The notes: generated by a model from the letters alone, not told the origin. A stretch of 64,000 nucleotides of DNA from an uncultured Faecalibacterium sp. (GCA_934524985.1 CAKSYT010000008.1:1-64000); one strand, 5' to 3'. Numbered from the stretch's first letter, positions 34,451 to 42,728 are shown. Made by a program: numbers and translations.

Positions 34451-34900
34451 TTATAAGGCAGAAGTCCCCAACAGCCACAGTACCACACCGTACACCACCG
34501 CCGCCAGCGTGCCGTACACGATGACCGGCCCGGCGATGAGGAACATCTTAGCTCCCGTGCCCGGTACGCGTCCCTCGGCCTTGAACTCGATGGCCGCGCT
34601 GACCACCGCGTTGGCAAAGCCGGTGATGGGCACCAGCGACCCCGCTCCGGCTTTTGCCGCCAGCTTCTGGTACCAGCCCAGCGTGGTCAGCACCGCCGAG
34701 AGCAAGATCAAAGTGCAGCTGGTCAGGGTGCCCGCCGCTTCGGCGTCCGCGCCCTGCCGCAAAAACAGCTGCCGCAGCCCTTCGCCCAGCAGGCAGATGC
34801 CGCCGCCCACGCAGAACGCCCAAAGGCAGTCTGCCAAAAGCGGCGAGTGCGGCCCGGCCTTCTGCACTCGGCGTGCGTATTCCTGCGCTGTCATCTTCAT
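34451..34900 (-). CDS. spoVAC: Stage V sporulation protein AC
   Basis: A 149-residue membrane protein with about four to five helices. SpoVAC-type sequence includes CLWAFCVGGGICLLGEGLRQLF, TTLGWYQKLAAKAGAGSLVPITGFANAV and FLIAGPVIVYGT. SpoVAC is the mechanosensitive part of the DPA channel. Start at 34900 (MKM) or 34894. It is divergent from the VanY gene, with a 78-bp shared upstream region. Confidence 0.93.
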   Translation of the reverse strand: MKMTAQEYARRVQKAGPHSPLLADCLWAFCVGGGICLLGEGLRQLFLRQGADAEAAGTLTSCTLILLSAVLTTLGWYQKLAAKAGAGSLVPITGFANAVVSAAIEFKAEGRVPGTGAKMFLIAGPVIVYGTLAAVVYGVVLWLLGTSAL

Positions 34901-34978
34901 CTTCCCGCGCCCCCTTTTGCGGATAGTCTGCCCGGGGCGGCGGTTACTTATCCTTTTTTGTGAAAGAAGGTAGATGCT

Positions 34979-35797
34979 ATGTATTCTTCCCATCACCATA
35001 AACATCACGCCCTGCGTCTGCTCTGCCTGACGGCGCTGGTCTGCTTTGCGGCGGGCGGCACCGCCTACGCCTGCACCCGCAAAGCTGCGGTGCCGCAGCT
35101 GCCCGAGCTGCCTGCCGAAAACCTTGAGCAGCCCGCCGAATACGGCGTGCAGCAGAGCACCCTTACCGCCGCACAGGCACAGGCCATCCTGGATGACCCC
35201 CGTATGATCCTTGTGAGCCGCACCCACCCGATAACGGAGGACTATCCTGTCGAGACCAAGGAATGCGGCTCGGCTACCGCCATCAACAAAACCTTGCAGA
35301 CCGAAGCCGCCGATGCCTTTCTCTCCATGCAGGCCGCTGCCGCCAAGGACGGCGTGGATGTGCGGATGCAGAGCGGCTACCGCAGCGTCAGCTACCAGAA
35401 AAAGCTGTACGACAACAAGACCCAGTACTACCGCAACAAGGGTCTGAGCGAAGCCGCCGCCCGGGAAAAGGCCGCTGCCATCGTCAACCCGCCGGGCTGC
35501 TCGGAGCACAACTGCGGCCTTGCCGCCGACCTGAACAGCCCGGAGCACACCACCCTTGACACCGGCTTTGCCGACACCGCCGCCTTCCGCTGGCTGTGCG
35601 AGAACGCGGAGCAGTACGGCTTTATCCTGCGCTACACGGAGGAAGCCGAAAGCGTGACCGGCATCACCTACGAGCCGTGGCACTGGCGCTATGTGGGCGC
35701 GGAAAACGCCGCCCTGCTCAACCGGAGCGGCCTGTGTCTGGAGGACGCGGTCGCCGTTTTGCAGCGCATTGCCGCCGGGGAGACCGTGACCGGTTAA
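34979..35797 (+). CDS. VanY-type D-alanyl-D-alanine carboxypeptidase
   Basis: A 272-residue exported peptidase with an N-terminal signal/anchor (about 11-31, Cys at 32 without a clear lipobox). The M15B zinc peptidase domain (about 95-245) contains SEHNCGLAADLN (H177, D184) and YEPWHWRYVG (E232, H235), the expected ligands and base. It is expected to trim D-Ala from stem peptides. ATG at 34979 follows GAAAGAAGG. A fragment upstream was not needed. It stands between spoVAC and the DUF4358 gene. Confidence 0.92.
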   Translation: MYSSHHHKHHALRLLCLTALVCFAAGGTAYACTRKAAVPQLPELPAENLEQPAEYGVQQSTLTAAQAQAILDDPRMILVSRTHPITEDYPVETKECGSATAINKTLQTEAADAFLSMQAAAAKDGVDVRMQSGYRSVSYQKKLYDNKTQYYRNKGLSEAAAREKAAAIVNPPGCSEHNCGLAADLNSPEHTTLDTGFADTAAFRWLCENAEQYGFILRYTEEAESVTGITYEPWHWRYVGAENAALLNRSGLCLEDAVAVLQRIAAGETVTG

Positions 35798-35835
35798 AAT
35801 CCAATGAAAACTGCCGGAAAACCCTGCGGGGTGCG

Positions 35836-35864
35836 TTGCAATTTACCTGCTGTTATGGTAAGAT
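35836..35864 (+). promoter_or_regulatory. Promoter of the DUF4358 lipoprotein gene
   Basis: TTGCAA (35836-35841), 17-bp spacer, TAAGAT (35859-35864). Confidence 0.65.
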
Positions 35865-35938
35865 AAATACAGTCTGCCCGTGTGCGCGGCGCAGCCCCGC
35901 ACCCCGACAAATGAATTCAACAAAAGAAGGAATATTTT

Positions 35939-36508
35939 ATGATAAACCGCACAAAACTCTCTGTGATCGCTGTCAGCGCCGTGCTGGCCGTTGCCCTGAC
36001 CGGCTGCGGCGGCAGCGCTTCTTCCGCGCCGTCCTCCGTGTCCAGCGCCTCTGCCTCTGCACCGGTCGCCGATGCAGCTTCTCCGGCAGCGGATACCGCT
36101 GAAAACGGCACCGCCGATCTGGACAGCGCCGTGGAAAGCCTGCTGGCTGCCGACCCCATCTCCAACCAGTTCGAGATCACTGCCATGAACATCGAGTACG
36201 ACTTCGGCCTGAAGGCTGAGGACGTAGCCAGCTACAAGGGCGTGAAGAGCAACGACAACGGCGATGCCGGCCTTGTGCTGGTGGTGGAAGCCGCTTCCGG
36301 CAAGGCACAGGACGTGGTGACCGCGCTGGAAAGCTACAAGCAGGATCAGGTGGCCTTCTACGGCAACTATGCCGAGTTTGCACAGGCACAGAGCAACGTG
36401 GAAAACGCCATCATCTCCTCCAAGGGCGACCGTGTGGTCATGGTGATTGCCTCCAACGAGTGCTCCGCAGACCTGACCAGTGCTGTGGACAGCGCCCTGA
36501 ACAGCTGA
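35939..36508 (+). CDS. DUF4358 family lipoprotein
   Basis: A 189-residue protein with lipobox LTGC (C23), a Ser/Ala-rich linker (about 26-60) and a domain (about 75-185) of the DUF4358 type. The region NIEYDFGLKAEDVASYKGVKS and the repeated AQDVVTALESYKQDQVAFYGNYAEFAQAQ pattern fit that family. Function unknown. It lies 120 bp before the MBOAT-DHHW pair. DUF4358 genes are often near such cell-envelope acylation genes (general knowledge, not shown here). Confidence 0.85.
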   Translation: MINRTKLSVIAVSAVLAVALTGCGGSASSAPSSVSSASASAPVADAASPAADTAENGTADLDSAVESLLAADPISNQFEITAMNIEYDFGLKAEDVASYKGVKSNDNGDAGLVLVVEAASGKAQDVVTALESYKQDQVAFYGNYAEFAQAQSNVENAIISSKGDRVVMVIASNECSADLTSAVDSALNS

Positions 36509-36629
36509 ATCTGATCTTCTGAGCCGGTGCCATCTGCGGCATCGGCTTTTTTCAGTAGAAAGCCCTCCCGCACCCGGGATGGGGAAACCGTTATTGCCCG
36601 CAAAACTTGTAAAAAAGGAGGCTGACCCC

Positions 36630-38048
36630 TTGGTTTTCAGCACCATCATCTTCCTGTTCCGTTTTCTGCCCATCACGCTGGCGCTGTACTATCTTGCCCC
36701 CGCAAAACTGAAGAACACCGTGCTGTTTTTGTGCAGTCTGGTGTTCTACTGCTGGGGCGAGGTGCGCTTTTTCCCGGTCATGGTGGCGCTTATCCTCATC
36801 AACTACCTCAGCGGCCTTGCCATCGAACATTTCGATGCAAAACCCGCGCTGCGCCGCTTCTTTCTGTTGGTAGCGCTCATTGGCAGCTTAGGGATGCTGT
36901 TCTACTTCAAGTACGCAAACTTTGTGCTGCGCAGCGCCAACGCCCTGCTGGGCACCGCCTTTGCCGAAATTCAGGGCATCGGCACGCTGCCACTGGGCAT
37001 CAGCTTCTACACCTTCCAGACCCTTTCCTACTCCATCGATGTCTACCGCCGGGATGTAAAAGCCGAGCGCAACATCATCGACTTCGGCGCTTATGTAGTC
37101 ATGTTCCCGCAGCTCATCGCGGGGCCCATCGTCAAGTACCGGGACGTCTCCGACCAGCTGCACGTCTATAAGCGCCGCTATAACCTCAAACAAATTGAAG
37201 AGGGCATGACCCTGTTCACCTTCGGTCTTGCCAAAAAGGTGCTGCTGGCGGACGCCGTAGGCGCGCTGTGGACGGACATCATCGGGGTGGCTGACAGCCC
37301 CTCCACCACCTTTGTGGGTCTGGCAAACGCCTCCACTCCGCTGGTGTGGCTGGGCATCATCGCATACAGTTTGCAGCTGTACTTCGATTTCTCCGGCTAC
37401 TCCCTCATGGGCATCGGCATGGGCAAGATGCTGGGTTTCGACTTCCCTGCAAACTTCAACTACCCCTATATCTCCGCCTCCATCACCGAGTTCTGGCGGC
37501 GCTGGCACATGACCCTGTCCGGCTGGTTCCGGGAGTATGTGTATATCCCGCTGGGCGGCAACCGTAAGGGGCTCAAGCGGCAGATTTTAAACCTGTTCAT
37601 CGTGGAGCTGCTCACCGGCATCTGGCACGGCGCGAACTGGAACTTTATCTGCTGGGGTCTTTACTACTTTGTGCTGCTGGCAGCTGAAAAGCTGTTTTTG
37701 CTGCCCTACCTGAAAAAGGGCAAGGTGTGGCCGCACCTGTACACCCTGTTCCTTGTGGTGGTAGGCTGGGCGATGTTCGTGGGCAACGACACCGGCGTGT
37801 CCTTCGGGCTGCTGTTCCAGAAGCTCTTTATCCCCTCCGGCGGGGTGTCGCCGCTGTATTTCCTGCGGAATTACGGCGTGCTGCTGGCGGTAAGCGTGGT
37901 GTGCTGCACCCCGCTGATCGAAAAGCTGTGGGATGTGCTGCGCAAGAACGTAGTCACCCGCTGCGCCGCCATCCTGACGCTGCTGGTGGTCTCCACCGCC
38001 TATGTGGTGGGCAGCACCAACAGCCCGTTCCTGTACTTTAACTTTTAA
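36630..38048 (+). CDS. MBOAT-family O-acyltransferase (AlgI-like)
   Basis: A 472-residue multi-span protein that transfers acyl (usually acetyl) groups across the membrane onto cell-surface polymers. The MBOAT signature is present: EFWRRWHMTLSGWFREYVYIPLGG (about 287-310) and the catalytic histidine H333 in TGIWHGANW. I set the start at TTG 36630 (giving MVFSTIIFLFRFLPI, the usual AlgI-type beginning) because AAAGGAGG lies 8 bp before it. It is followed 12 bp later by the DHHW protein, its usual partner. Confidence 0.93.
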   Translation: MVFSTIIFLFRFLPITLALYYLAPAKLKNTVLFLCSLVFYCWGEVRFFPVMVALILINYLSGLAIEHFDAKPALRRFFLLVALIGSLGMLFYFKYANFVLRSANALLGTAFAEIQGIGTLPLGISFYTFQTLSYSIDVYRRDVKAERNIIDFGAYVVMFPQLIAGPIVKYRDVSDQLHVYKRRYNLKQIEEGMTLFTFGLAKKVLLADAVGALWTDIIGVADSPSTTFVGLANASTPLVWLGIIAYSLQLYFDFSGYSLMGIGMGKMLGFDFPANFNYPYISASITEFWRRWHMTLSGWFREYVYIPLGGNRKGLKRQILNLFIVELLTGIWHGANWNFICWGLYYFVLLAAEKLFLLPYLKKGKVWPHLYTLFLVVVGWAMFVGNDTGVSFGLLFQKLFIPSGGVSPLYFLRNYGVLLAVSVVCCTPLIEKLWDVLRKNVVTRCAAILTLLVVSTAYVVGSTNSPFLYFNF

Positions 38049-38060
38049 GGAGGCGGGAAG

Positions 38061-39233
38061 ATGTCCAAACACGAAAAAAAGACCTCCTCCCTTTTGCACT
38101 ACCCGGTGCTGGTGGTGTTCAGCCTGTTCTTCATCGGGCTGTTCGCGCTGGATCTGGTCACCCCGGATCGCAGTTACAGCGAGTTGGAGAACACTACCCT
38201 GAGCCAGCGCCCGGCGCTGACCCAGTTCACCGCCAAGGGGCTGAACAGCTACTTTACCGCCTACACCAAATACGTCAAGGATCAGGTGGCGGGGCGCGAT
38301 GCGTGGATCAGCCTGCAGAGCGTGGTGGAGACCACCCTGCTGCAAAAGCAGCAGAACGGCGGCATCCTGCTGGGCAAGGAGCACATGATGTTCCCCCGCA
38401 CCTACGGGTTGCTTTCCAGCGAGGAGCGCACCCTGCCCAAGAACACGGCAGCGCTCACCAGCCTGTGCCAGCGCTACCCGGGCAAGGTAAATGTGCTGCT
38501 GGCACCCGCTGCCAGCGATATCTATAAAGAGAACGTGCCCGCAAACGCCCCCCTGCTGGACGAGGACGGCTACCTTGACCAGCTTTCCGCTGCGGTGCAG
38601 GCTGCGGGCGGCAGCTTTGTGGACGTGCGCCAGACCCTTGCCGCCCACAAGAGCGAGTATATTTACTACCGCACCGACCACCACTGGACGAGCCTTGGCG
38701 CCTACTACGCTTACAGCCAGCTGTGCGAAACCCTCGGCCTTACCCCCTTTGACACCGCCGCCCACACCGCCCTGACTGCCGACGGCTTTTACGGCACCCA
38801 CTACGCCAAGGCGCGCACATGGAACGCCGTGCCGGACGTGATCACCTACTACGACCTTGACAACACCCTGACGGTATGGAACGTGACGGCGGCAGGTCAG
38901 CCCACCGAGGGGCAGACCACCGGCCTGTATGACACGGAGAAGCTTTCCGTCTACGACAAGTACGCCATGTTCCTGCACGGCAACAACGGTTTAAGCCGGG
39001 TGCAGGGCAACGGCAGCGGGCGTATCCTTGTTATCAAGGACAGCTACGCCAACTGCTTTGTGCCCTACCTGACCGCCAACTACGCCGACATTGACGTGGT
39101 GGACTTCCGCAACTACAACTACGGCTTGGATCAGTTGATCGCCGATAACGGCTACGACCAGATCCTTGTGCTGTACAACTTTGACAGCTTCAAGAGCGAC
39201 CCCTACCTCTACCGCGCCGGTGTACAGGGGTAA
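38061..39233 (+). CDS. DHHW-family (AlgJ/AlgX-like) acylation partner
   Basis: A 390-residue protein with one N-terminal membrane helix (about 15-33) and an extracytoplasmic SGNH-hydrolase-like domain. The DHHW motif is at 206-209 (YYRTDHHWTSLGAYYAY), and a likely catalytic serine is in RILVIKDSYANCFVPYL. Such proteins accept the acyl group from the MBOAT partner and place it on a polysaccharide. The target polymer here is unknown. AAGGAGG precedes the ATG. Confidence 0.92.
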   Translation: MSKHEKKTSSLLHYPVLVVFSLFFIGLFALDLVTPDRSYSELENTTLSQRPALTQFTAKGLNSYFTAYTKYVKDQVAGRDAWISLQSVVETTLLQKQQNGGILLGKEHMMFPRTYGLLSSEERTLPKNTAALTSLCQRYPGKVNVLLAPAASDIYKENVPANAPLLDEDGYLDQLSAAVQAAGGSFVDVRQTLAAHKSEYIYYRTDHHWTSLGAYYAYSQLCETLGLTPFDTAAHTALTADGFYGTHYAKARTWNAVPDVITYYDLDNTLTVWNVTAAGQPTEGQTTGLYDTEKLSVYDKYAMFLHGNNGLSRVQGNGSGRILVIKDSYANCFVPYLTANYADIDVVDFRNYNYGLDQLIADNGYDQILVLYNFDSFKSDPYLYRAGVQG

Positions 39234-39330
39234 ACCGCCAAAAGCCTAAATTATTGCAGTCTATTTTCACAAATTTTTTGAGATAATTTCATGCGTCCCG
39301 CCAGTTTTTGAACAGATGTGCCAAAACCCC

Positions 39331-39359
39331 TTGATAAAATCCGACCACTGTTGTAGAAT
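39331..39359 (+). promoter_or_regulatory. Promoter of the MAM-like gene pair
   Basis: TTGATA (39331-39336), 17-bp spacer, TAGAAT (39354-39359), about 98 bp before the first ATG. No clear terminator separates it from the DHHW gene, but the 220-bp gap and this promoter suggest a separate unit. Confidence 0.75.
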
Positions 39360-39456
39360 GACCATATAGAGAACAATGCTCTATCGGCAATTGGGTATAG
39401 ACGCCGGGGAATCGGAATGCAATGCGGCATTTCCCTTTGACAAAGGAGTATTGAAG

Positions 39457-39810
39457 ATGAAAAAGATGAATTATCCCGCAGATTATGCGGTGCTTTCCAA
39501 TGAAGAAATGACCTATACCGCAGGCGGCGGCGCAGTAGATGATGCTGCCGGGATCGCCACCACTGCCGCAACGGTCGTAGGTGCTGTGGTGCTGGCCTCC
39601 AGCTACATCTGGGGCATCAAGCAGGCACGCACTTGGCTGCAGCAGGACGGCAACAAGGACGGCAACTTCTTTACCGTGCTGGGCCGCGCCACCGATGCCC
39701 TTGCCGCTGACATGGGCAAATCTGCCAGCAACTTTGTGCGGGATGCCGTTTCTACCACCATGGTAGTGGCACTGGCTCCCCTGAGCGCCGTTCTGCTGAT
39801 CGTGCGCTGA
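39457..39810 (+). CDS. MAM-like double-glycine-leader protein 1
   Basis: A 117-residue protein. Residues 1-24 form a leader (MNYPADYAVLSNEEMTYTAGG from residue 4) ending in Gly-Gly, with the conserved EEMTYTxGG block. This matches the leader of F. prausnitzii MAM, which by memory begins MMMPA and has EMTY..GG. The mature part would have a hydrophobic Ala/Val helix (about 28-48), a polar middle (KQARTWLQQDGNKDGNFF), the motif ALAADMGKSASNFVRDAV shared with the next gene, and a hydrophobic end (about 97-117). It is inferred to be exported by a C39-peptidase ABC transporter, none of which is in this window. AAAGGAG precedes ATG 39457. Confidence 0.85.
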   Translation: MKKMNYPADYAVLSNEEMTYTAGGGAVDDAAGIATTAATVVGAVVLASSYIWGIKQARTWLQQDGNKDGNFFTVLGRATDALAADMGKSASNFVRDAVSTTMVVALAPLSAVLLIVR

Positions 39811-39823
39811 ACCTTTTCATCAG

Positions 39824-39857
39824 ATAAAACGGTGCGTTTTTGGGTGCACCGTTTTGG
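39824..39857 (+). promoter_or_regulatory. Hairpin between the two MAM-like genes
   Basis: AAAACGGTGC-GTTTTTGGGT-GCACCGTTTT stem-loop, with only a weak T tail. It may be an attenuator or mRNA-processing/stability element that sets unequal output of the two proteins. Confidence 0.5.
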
Positions 39858-39885
39858 ATAGCTTTGTTTCAAAAGGAGTGTTATT

Positions 39886-40212
39886 ATGGAAAAAATGATG
39901 ATGCCCGCGTACTACAATGTACTGTCCACTGAAGAGATGACCTACACCGAAGGCGGCGCTACCATGGTTCAGGCTGCCTGCGCATGGTTCCTGCCTTTCT
40001 ACGGCTGGTTCAAGGGCATTACTGCTGTCCGCGACTACCGCAAGAAGAATCCTGACAACTGGACCGAGACCGGTCTGGACGCCCTGAGCAAGGACATGGA
40101 GAAGAGCACTGCCAACCTGCTGTATGACATTGCTTGCTCCATCTCCGTGGTCAGCTCCTGCGCAAGTGTTGTGTGGCTGATCCCGAATGCTCTCATCGTC
40201 TTCGGCTCCTGA
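39886..40212 (+). CDS. MAM-like double-glycine-leader protein 2
   Basis: A 108-residue protein whose 24-residue leader reads MEKMMMPAYYNVLSTEEMTY and TEGG, the closer of the pair to the MAM N-terminus. The rest has a hydrophobic/aromatic helix (about 25-48, ACAWFLPFYGWFKG), a charged middle (RDYRKKNPDNWTETG), ALSKDMEKSTANLLYDIAC aligning with protein 1, and a hydrophobic tail (about 80-108). Paralogy with protein 1 is clear from the leader and from the ALxxDMxKSxxN block. AAAAGGAG precedes the ATG. Function might be MAM-like signalling or bacteriocin-like; neither is proven. Confidence 0.87.
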   Translation: MEKMMMPAYYNVLSTEEMTYTEGGATMVQAACAWFLPFYGWFKGITAVRDYRKKNPDNWTETGLDALSKDMEKSTANLLYDIACSISVVSSCASVVWLIPNALIVFGS

Positions 40213-40241
40213 TTTCCCGGAGTAGACCAAAGAACAAAGCA

Positions 40242-40285
40242 AGCGGAGGCGCTGCCCGAAAGGGCAGCGCCTCCGCTGTTTTTAT
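40242..40285 (+). terminator. Terminator of the MAM-like unit
   Basis: Strong stem AGCGGAGGCGCTGCCC/GGGCAGCGCCTCCGCT followed by GTTTTTA. Confidence 0.93.
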
Positions 40286-40299
40286 GGGATTTTCTTTTA

Positions 40300-40375
40300 G
40301 CTTTCGTCTCATGTATCCCAGCTTTCGTCTAAAACAGGGTGCATTTTAGACGAAAGCGCAAGTGTGTGAGACGAA
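40300..40375. repeat. Nested inverted-repeat site of unknown function
   Basis: Four copies of TTCGTCT: two direct (40303, 40323) and two inverted (about 40349, 40369). The inner pair forms a perfect 14-bp inverted repeat GCTTTCGTCTAAAA (40321-40334 and 40344-40357) around 9 bp. The outer pair extends as TTCGTCTCA/TGAGACGAA. It could be a recombination or IS end, or a protein-binding site. Confidence 0.7.
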
Positions 40376-40392
40376 TCGGCCTTACTTACACG

Positions 40393-40440
40393 CAAAAAAC
40401 GGCGGCACGCTCCGATGGAACGCGCCGCCGTTTGGTTTTT
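40393..40440 (-). terminator. Terminator of the GNAT/small-protein unit
   Basis: AAACGGCGGC/GCCGCCGTTT stem with a 17-nt loop; T-runs on both sides. Confidence 0.85.
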
Positions 40441-40477
40441 TATAATGCAATCCAACCGGAGATATCATGCCTGTTTT

Positions 40478-40702
40478 TCAGCAAGCGGTATCTCCAAAAA
40501 ACGGTTTTACCGTATCGGGCGAAAGCCCGCTGCGCTGTGCTTTCTCCTGTTCATAGGCCACACGAGTCGCTTCCTCTACAAAGGCTCTGACCTCCGGCGT
40601 TGCCGTAGACCATGTAACATTAAAACGGCGGCAGATCTGATAGAACGTGCGATAAAACGCCTCCCGTTCCGGGTCACGCTGGAAATACTCTTTTGCATCC
40701 AT
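40478..40702 (-). CDS. Small protein downstream of GNAT gene
   Basis: A 74-residue, mostly helical, charged protein (MDAKEYFQRDPEREAFYRTFYQICRRF... with VEEATRVAYEQEKAQRSG). I do not recognise the family. ATG at 40702 follows GAGGTG; a GTG three codons upstream overlaps that site. It lies 10 bp from the GNAT stop, so the two form an operon. The local base composition is lower in GC than the flanking genes. Confidence 0.65.
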   Translation of the reverse strand: MDAKEYFQRDPEREAFYRTFYQICRRFNVTWSTATPEVRAFVEEATRVAYEQEKAQRSGLSPDTVKPFFGDTAC

Positions 40703-40712
40703 CGAAAACACC

Positions 40713-41231
40713 TCACTTCAAATACGTCACAAATATATTCATGGCCGCCTCGCCAGACAGTTCATAACGCGGCGCTCCGCCAAAACTCGGCAACGGACAC
40801 GCGCCATAATCCCGGATATAGTGTTCTGCCAATTCCGGAACCTTTGCTTCAAATGTGACTGTCCCACCGCATCCATGATCGATCGAAAGCTTGATACCGT
40901 AGGCGATCAAAACCCGTCCGATCCCCTGATATCTTTTGGAATGTCCAACAATTGTCGGGTTGCTTTCCGGCTGGCTTTCAATGTAGGTGATGTGCACCAT
41001 CACATCATTTTCCAGTATCTCATACGCTGCCAGTGCAACCAGTTCGCCATCCGTTGTTTTTAACGCATACTTTTCAAAAGCATCCTTCTGGATATAGGCA
41101 GACATCCAGCTCGTCTGCCATACCGGCTCTTTCTCCGTCTGTGCCGCATCTGCTTTTTTCATGCGTGTGATCTTCACGCCTATTTTCTGTTCATTATCTG
41201 TTTTCAGAATAAACGGTACAAACCTTGCCAT
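40713..41231 (-). CDS. GNAT-like acetyltransferase
   Basis: A 172-residue protein with a GNAT-type core. The acetyl-CoA loop lies in SKRYQGIGRVLIAYGIKLSIDHG (about 97-120), after strands that include VALAAYEIL and VMVHITYIES, and it ends near PRYELSGEAAMNIFVTYLK. Substrate unknown. Codon use is visibly more AT-rich than the neighbouring genes, suggesting recent acquisition. It is convergent with the MAM-like pair and coupled to a 74-residue protein, so a toxin-antitoxin arrangement is possible but not shown. Confidence 0.72.
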   Translation of the reverse strand: MARFVPFILKTDNEQKIGVKITRMKKADAAQTEKEPVWQTSWMSAYIQKDAFEKYALKTTDGELVALAAYEILENDVMVHITYIESQPESNPTIVGHSKRYQGIGRVLIAYGIKLSIDHGCGGTVTFEAKVPELAEHYIRDYGACPLPSFGGAPRYELSGEAAMNIFVTYLK

Positions 41232-41312
41232 ACAAACCTCTTTCCCAAATACGGCGTTCCAAATTATCAGTTATATTATACTCGATTCTGTGTAGCTTTT
41301 CAACAAAAACAA

Positions 41313-41354
41313 AAATCCCCCGGACTGCTGTTCCCGGCAGTTCAGGGGATCTCA
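41313..41354 (-). terminator. Terminator of dnaJ
   Basis: CCCCTGAACTGCCGGGAACAGCAGTCCGGGGG imperfect stem followed by ATTTTTGTTTTTG on the minus strand. Confidence 0.85.
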
Positions 41355-41358
41355 TACC

Positions 41359-42531
41359 TTATGCGTTGAACATATCTTTCAGCTTTTTGAAGAAGCCCTT
41401 ACGCTTTTCGTAGTTTTCTTCTTTCAGCGTGCCCTCAAATTTCTTCAGGGCATCGCGCTGCGCCTTGTTCAGCTTTTTGGGGATCTCCACCTCGCACTTG
41501 ACGTACATATCGCCGCGGCCGCGGCCGTTCAGGTACTGGATACCCTTGCCGCGCAGGCGGAAGGTGGTACCGCTCTGGGTGCCCTCGGGCACGGTGTACT
41601 CCACCTTGCCGTCAATGGAGGGTACGGTGATGCTGTCGCCCAGCACGGCCTGACTGTAAGTGATGGGCACGGTGACCCATACATCGTAGCCGTCGCGCTG
41701 GAACACCTCGCTGGGGCGCACGGTGACCATGACGATGACATCACCGGCGGGGCCGCCGTTGGTACCGGCATCGCCCATACCGCGCAGTGCAAAGCTCTGG
41801 TCGTCGTCGATGCCCATGGGGATGGACACCTCCAGCGTCTTTTTGGTGGCCACCTTGCCGCTGCCGTGGCAGACCTTGCAGGGGTTCTTTACCAGCTTGC
41901 CCTTGCCGCCGCAGCGGGAGCAGGGCTGCTGGGTCTGCATCACGCCAAAGGGGGTGCGCTGCTGGCGAATGACAAAGCCGCGTCCACCGCAGTCCGGGCA
42001 GGTCTCGGGGCTGGTGCCGGCGGCACAGCCGCTGCCGTGGCACTCGGTGCACTCCTGCTGACGGGTGATGGTAATGTTCTTCTTGCAGCCGTGCACGGCC
42101 TCGTCAAAGCTCAGGGTGATGCGCACCCGGATGTCCTGCCCCTTGCGGGGGGCGTTGGGGTTTGCCTGACGGGACGAGCCGCCGAAGCCGCCAAAGCCGC
42201 CGCCGAAGATATCGCCAAAGATGTCGCCCAGATCCACACCATCGCCGCCAAAACCGCTGAAGCCGCCGGGGCCGCCGCCGTTCTGCGCTGCATAGGTAGG
42301 GTCAACACCGGCAAAGCCGTACTGGTCGTACAGCTGGCGCTTCTTCGGGTCCGAAAGCACCTCGTTTGCTTCGTTGATCTCCTTAAACTTTGCCTCGGCG
42401 TCCTTATCGCCGGGGTTATAGTCCGGGTGGTACTTCATGGCAAGCTTGCGGTATGCCTTTTTGATCTCGGCATCGCTTGCGCCCTTGGATACCCCCAGCA
42501 CTTCGTAATAATCACGCTTTTCCTGTGCCAT
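41359..42531 (-). CDS. dnaJ: Chaperone protein DnaJ
   Basis: Co-chaperone that delivers substrates to DnaK and stimulates its ATPase. A 390-residue type I protein: J domain (1-70, HPD at 35-37), Gly/Phe-rich linker (about 80-115), zinc region with four CxxCxGxG motifs ([32 protein letters not shown]; about 145-215) and C-terminal substrate domains. ATG at 42531 follows GGAGAGGTGAG. It is separated from dnaK by a terminator and an A repeat, so it may be expressed partly on its own. Confidence 0.97.
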   Translation of the reverse strand: MAQEKRDYYEVLGVSKGASDAEIKKAYRKLAMKYHPDYNPGDKDAEAKFKEINEANEVLSDPKKRQLYDQYGFAGVDPTYAAQNGGGPGGFSGFGGDGVDLGDIFGDIFGGGFGGFGGSSRQANPNAPRKGQDIRVRITLSFDEAVHGCKKNITITRQQECTECHGSGCAAGTSPETCPDCGGRGFVIRQQRTPFGVMQTQQPCSRCGGKGKLVKNPCKVCHGSGKVATKKTLEVSIPMGIDDDQSFALRGMGDAGTNGGPAGDVIVMVTVRPSEVFQRDGYDVWVTVPITYSQAVLGDSITVPSIDGKVEYTVPEGTQSGTTFRLRGKGIQYLNGRGRGDMYVKCEVEIPKKLNKAQRDALKKFEGTLKEENYEKRKGFFKKLKDMFNA

Positions 42532-42580
42532 ATCCACTCACCTCTCCAACCTCTCCCGTCACGGTCTTTCTCCGCACGAA

Positions 42581-42706
42581 CCCTCTCAGGCGCTGACGCG
42601 CCAGCTCCCCCGAGGGGGGAGCTTAGACCGAGAAGGGAAACTTGTCCTCACCGCCAAAAGCTCGCCCATCGGGAGAGCTGGCATTGCGAAGCAATGACTG
42701 AGAGGG
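42581..42706. repeat. Family A repeat between dnaK and dnaJ
   Basis: CCCTCTCAGGCGCTGACGCGCC ... GCAATGACTGAGAGGG, with internal CTCCCCCGAGGGGGGAG. A single short copy. Confidence 0.85.
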
Positions 42707-42728
42707 TTTACATTCTATAAACCAGCAA

